A program made the translations under genes and the position numbers. Under the pieces are notes generated by a model, which was not told the origin of the DNA, searched no databases, and saw only the letters and a program-made list of their open reading frames with translations. DNA of 64,000 nucleotides, from NCBI RefSeq assembly GCF_030817495.1, contig NZ_JAUSZK010000001.1:4071001-4135000 (forward strand). The letters run 5' to 3'. This DNA comes from Streptomyces sp. V3I7. Lineage in GTDB: Bacteria; Actinomycetota; Actinomycetes; Streptomycetales; Streptomycetaceae. Positions 59,855 to 64,000 of the stretch are shown in pieces (position 1 is the first letter of the stretch; every line of letters begins with the position of its first letter).

Positions 59855-60610
59855 TCAGATCGGCAGCCGGCGGAACAGCGCGCGCGGGGCGTGCCGCAGC
59901 GCCGCCATCACCAACCGCAGCGTCCCCGGCACCCACACCGTCTCCGAGCGCCGCCGCACGCCGAGTTCGATCGCCGTGGCCACCGCCTCCGGCGTGGTCG
60001 CCAGCGGGGCCTCCTCCAGGCCGGCCGTCATCTTCGACCGCACGAACCCGGGGCGTACGACCATCACGTGCACGCCGGTGCCGTAGAGCGCGTCGCCGAG
60101 GCCCTGGGCGAAGACGTCCAGGCCCGCCTTGCTGGAGCCGTAGATGAAGTTCGAGCGGCGGGCCCGCTCGCCGGCGACCGAGGAGAGCACCACCAGGGAG
60201 CCGTGCCCCTGGGCCTGCAGGGCGGCCGCGCTGACCAGGCCCGCCGACACCGCTCCCGTGTAGTTGGTCTGGGCGACCCGCACCGCGCTCACCGGCTCGC
60301 GCTCGTCGTGGGCCTGGTCGCCGAGGATGCCGAAGGCGAGCAGCACCATGTCGACGTCGCCCTCGGCGAAGACCTTGCCCAGCACCTCCTCGTGGGAGTC
60401 GGGGTCGAGCGCGTCGAAGGCGACGGTACGGACGTCCGCCCCGAGCGTGCGCAGCTTCTTCGCGGCCGTCTCCAGGCCGGGCGAGGGGCGGCCGGCCAGC
60501 CACACCGTGCGGGTGCGGCGGGCGATCATCCGGCGCGCGGTGGCCAGGGCGATCTCCGACGTACCGCCGAGGACGAGCAGGGACTGGGGGATTCCGAAGG
60601 CGTCCTTCAC
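59855..60610 (-). CDS. dprE2: Decaprenylphospho-ribose-2-ulose reductase (DprE2-like SDR)
   Basis: A 251-residue short-chain dehydrogenase. NAD binding is at VLGGTSEIALATARRM, the catalytic Ser in VVLSSVAGERA and Tyr-Lys in FIYGSSKAG. Paired with DprE1, DprE2 completes epimerisation of decaprenylphosphoryl ribose to arabinose. The GTG start at 60610 has AAGGAGC upstream, 23 bases after the DprE1 stop. A longer upstream frame is a shadow of DprE1. Confidence 0.88.
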   Translation of the reverse strand: MKDAFGIPQSLLVLGGTSEIALATARRMIARRTRTVWLAGRPSPGLETAAKKLRTLGADVRTVAFDALDPDSHEEVLGKVFAEGDVDMVLLAFGILGDQAHDEREPVSAVRVAQTNYTGAVSAGLVSAAALQAQGHGSLVVLSSVAGERARRSNFIYGSSKAGLDVFAQGLGDALYGTGVHVMVVRPGFVRSKMTAGLEEAPLATTPEAVATAIELGVRRRSETVWVPGTLRLVMAALRHAPRALFRRLPI

Positions 60611-60633
60611 GACAGCTCCTTGGGGCAGGGGCC

Positions 60634-61989
60634 TCACAGGGCGAGGCGGCGGGCGAGGTCCGAGACGAACACCCCGCGCGGGTCCAGCTCCGCGCGCAGG
60701 GCGCGGAAGTCGGCGAGCCGGGGGTACATCGAGGCGAGCAGCTCCGGCCGCAGCCGGGAGTCCTTGGCGAGGTAGACGCGCCCGCCGGCCGCGGCCACCT
60801 CCTCGTCCAGGCCGTCGAGGAAGGCGCCGAGCCCGGGCAGGGACGCCGGGATGTCCAGAGCGAGCGTCCAGCCGGGGACCGGGAAGGAGAGCCAGCCGGG
60901 GTCGGCGTCGCCGAAGCGCTTGAGGACGGCGAGGAAGGACGGGCACCGGTGCTCGCAGATGCGGCGCACGATGCGGCGCAGGGCGTCCTCCTGGCCGTAC
61001 CCGACGACGAACTGGTACTGCACGAAGCCGCCGCGGCCGTAGATCCGGTTCCACTCGGGCAGCCCGTCCAGGGGGTGGAAGAAGGCGGAGATGCGCTGGA
61101 GTTCGCCGGTCCGCACGCGGGGGGCCTTGCGGTACCAGAGCTCGTTGAACAGACCCACGGTGGTGCGGCCGAGCAGGCCGTCCGGGACGACGGCGGGGGC
61201 GGCCGGGAGGTGGCGGGGCCGGAAGGACAGCGGGTGCCGCCGGGCGCGCGAGCCGGCGCGCAGCGCGTCCAGGGGAGCGTGGTCGCCGCGGGTCAGCACC
61301 GCGCGGCCCATCGCCGCGCCCCGGGCCAGCAGGTCGATCCAGGCGACCGAGTAGCGGTAGCGGTGGTCGGTGGCGGTCAGCCGGGCCATCAGGTCGTCGA
61401 GGTCGGCGGCGCGTTCGGTGTCGACCGACATGTACGCGGTCTCCACCGGCAGCAGGCTCACCGTGGCCGTGAGGATCACCCCGGTCAGGCCCATGCCGCC
61501 GGTGGTCGCGTCGAACAGGGGTGTGCCGCGGCCGACCGTGCGCACCTGGCCGTCGGCGGTGAGGAGTTCGAAGGCGAGCACATGGCGTGAGAAGGAGCCG
61601 GAGACGTGGTGGTTCTTGCCGTGGATGTCGGCGCCGATCGCCCCGCCGACGGTCACCTGGCGGGTGCCCGGGGTCACCGGCACGAACCAGCCGAGCGGCA
61701 GCAGGACCTCCATCAGCCGCTGGAGGGAGACGCCCGCGTCGCACAGCAGGGTGCCGCCGTCGGCGTCGATCGCGTGGATGCGGTCCAGGGCGGTCATGTC
61801 GAGCACGGCGCCGCCGGCGTTCTGCGCCGCGTCCCCGTACGCCCGGCCCAGCCCGCGGGCGATGCCGCCGCGGCTTCCGCAGTCACGGACGGCGGCCACG
61901 GCCTCCTCGTACGTCCGCGGGCGGACCAGTCGGGCGGAGGTGGGGGCGGTGCGGCCCCATCCGGTGACGGAAACCGTGTCTCCAGGCAT
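60634..61989 (-). CDS. dprE1: Decaprenylphospho-ribose 2-oxidase (DprE1-like)
   Basis: A 451-residue FAD (PCMH-type) oxidoreductase. FAD binding is in GIARGLGRAYGDAAQNAGGA and GAIGADIHGKNHHVSGSFSR; a substrate part is FVQYQFVVGYG. It oxidises the 2'-OH of decaprenyl-phosphoribose. From memory the mycobacterial benzothiazinone-binding Cys lies in a WNICVDFP-type segment; here the matching stretch is GWTLALDIP with Ala. It forms an operon with dprE2. ATG 61989. Confidence 0.88.
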   Translation of the reverse strand: MPGDTVSVTGWGRTAPTSARLVRPRTYEEAVAAVRDCGSRGGIARGLGRAYGDAAQNAGGAVLDMTALDRIHAIDADGGTLLCDAGVSLQRLMEVLLPLGWFVPVTPGTRQVTVGGAIGADIHGKNHHVSGSFSRHVLAFELLTADGQVRTVGRGTPLFDATTGGMGLTGVILTATVSLLPVETAYMSVDTERAADLDDLMARLTATDHRYRYSVAWIDLLARGAAMGRAVLTRGDHAPLDALRAGSRARRHPLSFRPRHLPAAPAVVPDGLLGRTTVGLFNELWYRKAPRVRTGELQRISAFFHPLDGLPEWNRIYGRGGFVQYQFVVGYGQEDALRRIVRRICEHRCPSFLAVLKRFGDADPGWLSFPVPGWTLALDIPASLPGLGAFLDGLDEEVAAAGGRVYLAKDSRLRPELLASMYPRLADFRALRAELDPRGVFVSDLARRLAL

Positions 61990-62122
61990 GCCGGAGACCG
62001 TATCGCCCCTATATCGGCGATTGATTCAGAAACCTCACATCTTTCCCCGAAATGGGTGATTAATGGGATGTCGCTCAATATTGCCGTAGGTCTGGCGGTG
62101 CCGGGGTGAACAGTGAGTCCAC
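61990..62122. promoter_or_regulatory. Divergent promoter region of dprE1 and the PAP2 gene
   Basis: This is a 133-base spacer, AT-rich in its centre (about 62010-62085), with CCTATATCGG and TGTCGCTCAATATTGCC. The 13-mer TGTCGCTCAATAT (62072) matches one upstream of the sigma-like gene. No regulator site is identified with confidence. Confidence 0.4.
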
Positions 62123-62620
62123 ATGGACGACATGGACCAGCGCATCGTTTCCGCACTGCGCGCCCGCGGTGCGGATCCGCGCGTCGCCGCCGCCGCGCGC
62201 GGCCTGTCCCTGGCCGGGGAGCACGGCGCGCTGTGGCTCGCCGCCGGCCTCGTCGGAGCCGCCGCGGACGGCCCCCGGCGCGGCGCCTGGCTGCGCGGGA
62301 CGGCGCTCGTCGCGGGCGCGCATCTCACCAGCATGGCCGTGAAGCGCGTCGTGCGCCGGGCGCGGCCCGCCCACGTCGAGCCCCTGGTCCGCACCGCGGG
62401 CCGGCACTCCTTCCCGAGCTCCCACGCCGCCTCGGCCACCGCCGCGGCCGTCGCCTTCGGGGCGCTGGGCACCTACGGGATCCGGCCGCTGGCCGCCGCC
62501 ATGTGCGTCTCCCGCCTGGTCGTCGGCGTCCACTACCCGAGCGACGTCGCGGCGGGCGCCGCCCTCGGGGCGCTCACGGCTCGGCTCGGGGCACGCTGGA
62601 TGAGCGGGAGGCGCTCGTGA
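62123..62620 (+). CDS. PAP2-family membrane phosphatase
   Basis: A 165-residue phosphatase with the three PAP2 motifs: KRVVRRARP (about 73-81), SFPSSHAAS (about 95-103) and SRLVVGVHYPSD (about 133-144). Next to a UbiA-type decaprenyl-phosphate phosphoribosyltransferase and DprE1/E2 it probably removes the 5-phosphate from decaprenyl-phosphoribose-5-phosphate, as proposed for the mycobacterial counterpart. It overlaps the next start (GTGA). Confidence 0.9.
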   Translation: MDDMDQRIVSALRARGADPRVAAAARGLSLAGEHGALWLAAGLVGAAADGPRRGAWLRGTALVAGAHLTSMAVKRVVRRARPAHVEPLVRTAGRHSFPSSHAASATAAAVAFGALGTYGIRPLAAAMCVSRLVVGVHYPSDVAAGAALGALTARLGARWMSGRRS

Positions 62621-63582
62621 CGGAGACGGCGCACCTCGGCCGGGCGACCCTGCTGGAGCAGCGCGGGCCCTCCGGACCGCCGCGCACGACGCCTCCCCGG
62701 GGAGGCGTCCTCAGCGGCCTGCTGAAGACCGCCCGCCCCAAGCAGTGGGTCAAGAACGTCCTCGTCGTCGCGGCCCCGGCCGCCGCGGGACAGCTCTTCT
62801 CCCGGCACGCGCTCACCCAAGTCGCCCTGGTCTTCGCCCTGTTCACTGCCTGCTCCGCCGCCGTCTACCTGGTCAACGACGCCCGCGACGCCGCGGCCGA
62901 CCGGGCCCACCCCACCAAGTGCCGCCGCCCGGTCGCCGCCGGACAGGTCCCGGTGCGCGTGGCGTACGCCGTCGGGGGCGCGCTCGGGGTGCTCGCGCCG
63001 GCTCTCGCGCTCCGGCTGACCTCGCCGGCGGTCGCGGCGCTCCTGACGGCGTACATCGGCATGCAACTGGCGTACTGCGTCAGCCTCAAGCACGTCCTCG
63101 TCGTCGACCTCGTCGTCGTCACCACCGGCTTCCTGATGCGCGCGGTGATCGGCGGGGTCGCGCTCGGCATCCCGCTGTCGCGCTGGTTCCTGATCACCAC
63201 CGGCTTCGGGGCGCTGTTCATGGTGGCGGCCAAGCGCTACTCCGAGGCCGTCCAGATGGCCGGAAAAGCGGGCGCCACGCGCGCGTTGCTCACCGAGTAC
63301 ACCAGCGGCTACCTCCGCTTCGTCTGGCAGCTGGCCGCCGGCGTCGCCGTCCTCGCCTACTGCATGTGGGCCCTCGGGGAGGGCGGCGTACCGCACGCGA
63401 GCGTGCTGCCCTGGCGGCAGCTGTCGGTGATCGCCTTCATCCTGGCGATCCTGCGGTACGCCGTCTTCGCCGACCGCGGCACCGCGGGCGAGCCCGAGGA
63501 GGTCGTCCTGCGCGACCGCGCCCTGGCCCTGATCGGCCTCGTATGGCTCGCCATGTACGGCCTGGCGGTGGCCAATTGGTGA
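62617..63582 (+). CDS. Decaprenyl-phosphate phosphoribosyltransferase (UbiA family)
   Basis: A 321-residue membrane enzyme with about nine helices. The first Asp-rich motif is NDARDAAADRAHPTK (about 87-101), followed by CRRPVAAGQVP, the pattern of mycobacterial UbiA/Rv3806c that transfers phosphoribose from PRPP to polyprenyl phosphate. The second motif region is AAKRYSEAV. GTG 62617 overlaps the PAP2 stop; the longer frame upstream is a shadow. It is the first committed step for the DprE1/E2 route encoded divergently. Confidence 0.88.
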   Translation: MTETAHLGRATLLEQRGPSGPPRTTPPRGGVLSGLLKTARPKQWVKNVLVVAAPAAAGQLFSRHALTQVALVFALFTACSAAVYLVNDARDAAADRAHPTKCRRPVAAGQVPVRVAYAVGGALGVLAPALALRLTSPAVAALLTAYIGMQLAYCVSLKHVLVVDLVVVTTGFLMRAVIGGVALGIPLSRWFLITTGFGALFMVAAKRYSEAVQMAGKAGATRALLTEYTSGYLRFVWQLAAGVAVLAYCMWALGEGGVPHASVLPWRQLSVIAFILAILRYAVFADRGTAGEPEEVVLRDRALALIGLVWLAMYGLAVANW

Positions 63583-64000
63583 CGGCCCCGCGCCCCGCTG
63601 CTCCGGGATCCGGGCCGCGGCCTGCTGTTCCGGGTGCGTCGCCGCGGCCTGCCGCTCCGGGAGCCCGGCCGCGTCCTGCCGCGTCCGGAGCGCCGCCGCA
63701 GTCTGACGCCCCCGAGGTCCGGCCGCAGTCCGCCGCTTCTGGCGCCGAGCCGCAGTCCGACGCCTTCGGCGCCCTGCCGCAGTCCGCTGCCCCCGAGTCC
63801 CGGCCGCAGCCTGCCGCCCTTGGCGCCGAGCCGCAGTCCGACGCCTTCGGCGCCCTGCCGCAGTCCGCTGCCCCCGAGGTCCGGCTGAAGCCTGCCGCTT
63901 CTGGCGCCGAGCCGCAGTCCCACGCCTCCGGCGCCCTGCCGCAGTCTGACGCCCCCGACGTCCGGCCGCAGCCCGCCGCTCCCGGACCCCCGCTGCGGCC
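63579..64000 (+). CDS. Start of a Pro/Ala-rich protein with 27-residue repeats, partial
   Basis: A GTG at 63579 overlaps the phosphoribosyltransferase stop (GTGA), and the frame stays open to the window end (140 residues seen). It begins with RPAAPG-type repeats, then has three 27-residue repeats. No folded domain is reached, so the function is unknown. Disordered leaders like this are common in Streptomyces before membrane or glycosyltransferase domains. If the overlap is real it is the third gene of the PAP2-UbiA operon. Confidence 0.6.
   Translation, partial: MTAPRPAAPGSGPRPAVPGASPRPAAPGARPRPAASGAPPQSDAPEVRPQSAASGAEPQSDAFGALPQSAAPESRPQPAALGAEPQSDAFGALPQSAAPEVRLKPAASGAEPQSHASGALPQSDAPDVRPQPAAPGPPLR
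63732..63974 (+). repeat. Three in-frame 81-bp tandem repeats
   Basis: Units at 63732, 63813 and 63894, each 81 bp, encode AASGAEPQSDAFGALPQS followed by a variable nine-residue end. The first two units are nearly identical over GGCGCCGAGCCGCAGTCCGA and beyond, indicating recent expansion within a coding frame. Confidence 0.85.

Noticed and set aside
63357-63923. Minus-strand Gly/Arg/Leu-rich frame with repeats at the window end
   Set aside because: It is antisense to the UbiA-type gene and to the Pro/Ala-rich frame; the plus-strand frame has a coupled start and better composition.

Overview
The window is a chromosomal segment of a Streptomyces (or very close actinomycete). It has very high GC with codon third positions almost always G or C, many GTG and a few TTG starts, and coding families typical of the genus: two NlpC/P60 hydrolases, PspC-LiaF and PspC-kinase proteins, IcmB, DUF6350, DUF3017 and DprE1/DprE2. 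The order guaA, pcrA, icmB, sucCD, purNH, folD, mdh, trpS matches, from memory, the conserved core of the S. coelicolor chromosome. No phage, integrative element, rRNA, tRNA or CRISPR array was seen.

Layout. 1-7.6 kb: end of guaA, a class II aldolase, a membrane protein, DoxX, then a LiaFSR-like envelope-stress locus (PspC-LiaF membrane protein and small partner on the minus strand, divergent from a PspC-histidine kinase and LuxR regulator). 7.9-18 kb: cell-wall enzymes (two C40 peptidases, one M23 LytM peptidase), a TDT-type transporter, the helicase pcrA and a lipase-like hydrolase. The second C40 gene sits behind a clear c-di-AMP (ydaO) riboswitch; pcrA has a textbook PafBC-type DNA-damage promoter. 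18-19.4 kb: icmB and a tandem array of about 147-bp units filling the gap between two convergent genes. 19.3-27.3 kb: a divergent five-gene cluster, SWIM-DUF5691 on one strand and MoxR ATPase-DUF5682-VWA on the other, sharing a 132-bp regulatory region with a perfect 15-bp inverted repeat that forms back-to-back PafBC-type promoters. 27.5-39.8 kb: sucCD, a sigma-like membrane protein, DUF6350, purNH, an RDD protein, folD-DUF3017 and mdh. 40-43 kb: an unrecognised three-gene membrane module, two members of which share a short motif. 43.3-50.8 kb: choline/glycine-betaine operon (aldehyde dehydrogenase, GMC oxidoreductase, ATPase, fused permease, binding lipoprotein). 50.8-59.7 kb: AhpD-like protein divergent from a MocR regulator, a lipoprotein plus glutathionylspermidine synthase-like pair, rocD, glyA behind a ZTP riboswitch, trpS, and a 2H phosphoesterase. 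59.8-64 kb: DprE2, DprE1, PAP2 phosphatase, UbiA-type phosphoribosyltransferase and the start of a Pro/Ala-rich ORF, a decaprenyl-phosphoarabinose-like route.

The strongest candidates for new biology are the damage-promoter-driven MoxR/VWA/DUF5682/SWIM/DUF5691 cluster, and a recurrent pattern in which the 3' end of a gene, including its stop codon, is tandemly duplicated into the downstream spacer (icmB/DUF5691, the glutathionylspermidine synthase-like gene, glyA and the 2H phosphoesterase). Two genes (the betA-like oxidoreductase and glyA) are interrupted by small frameshifts that may be real or assembly errors.
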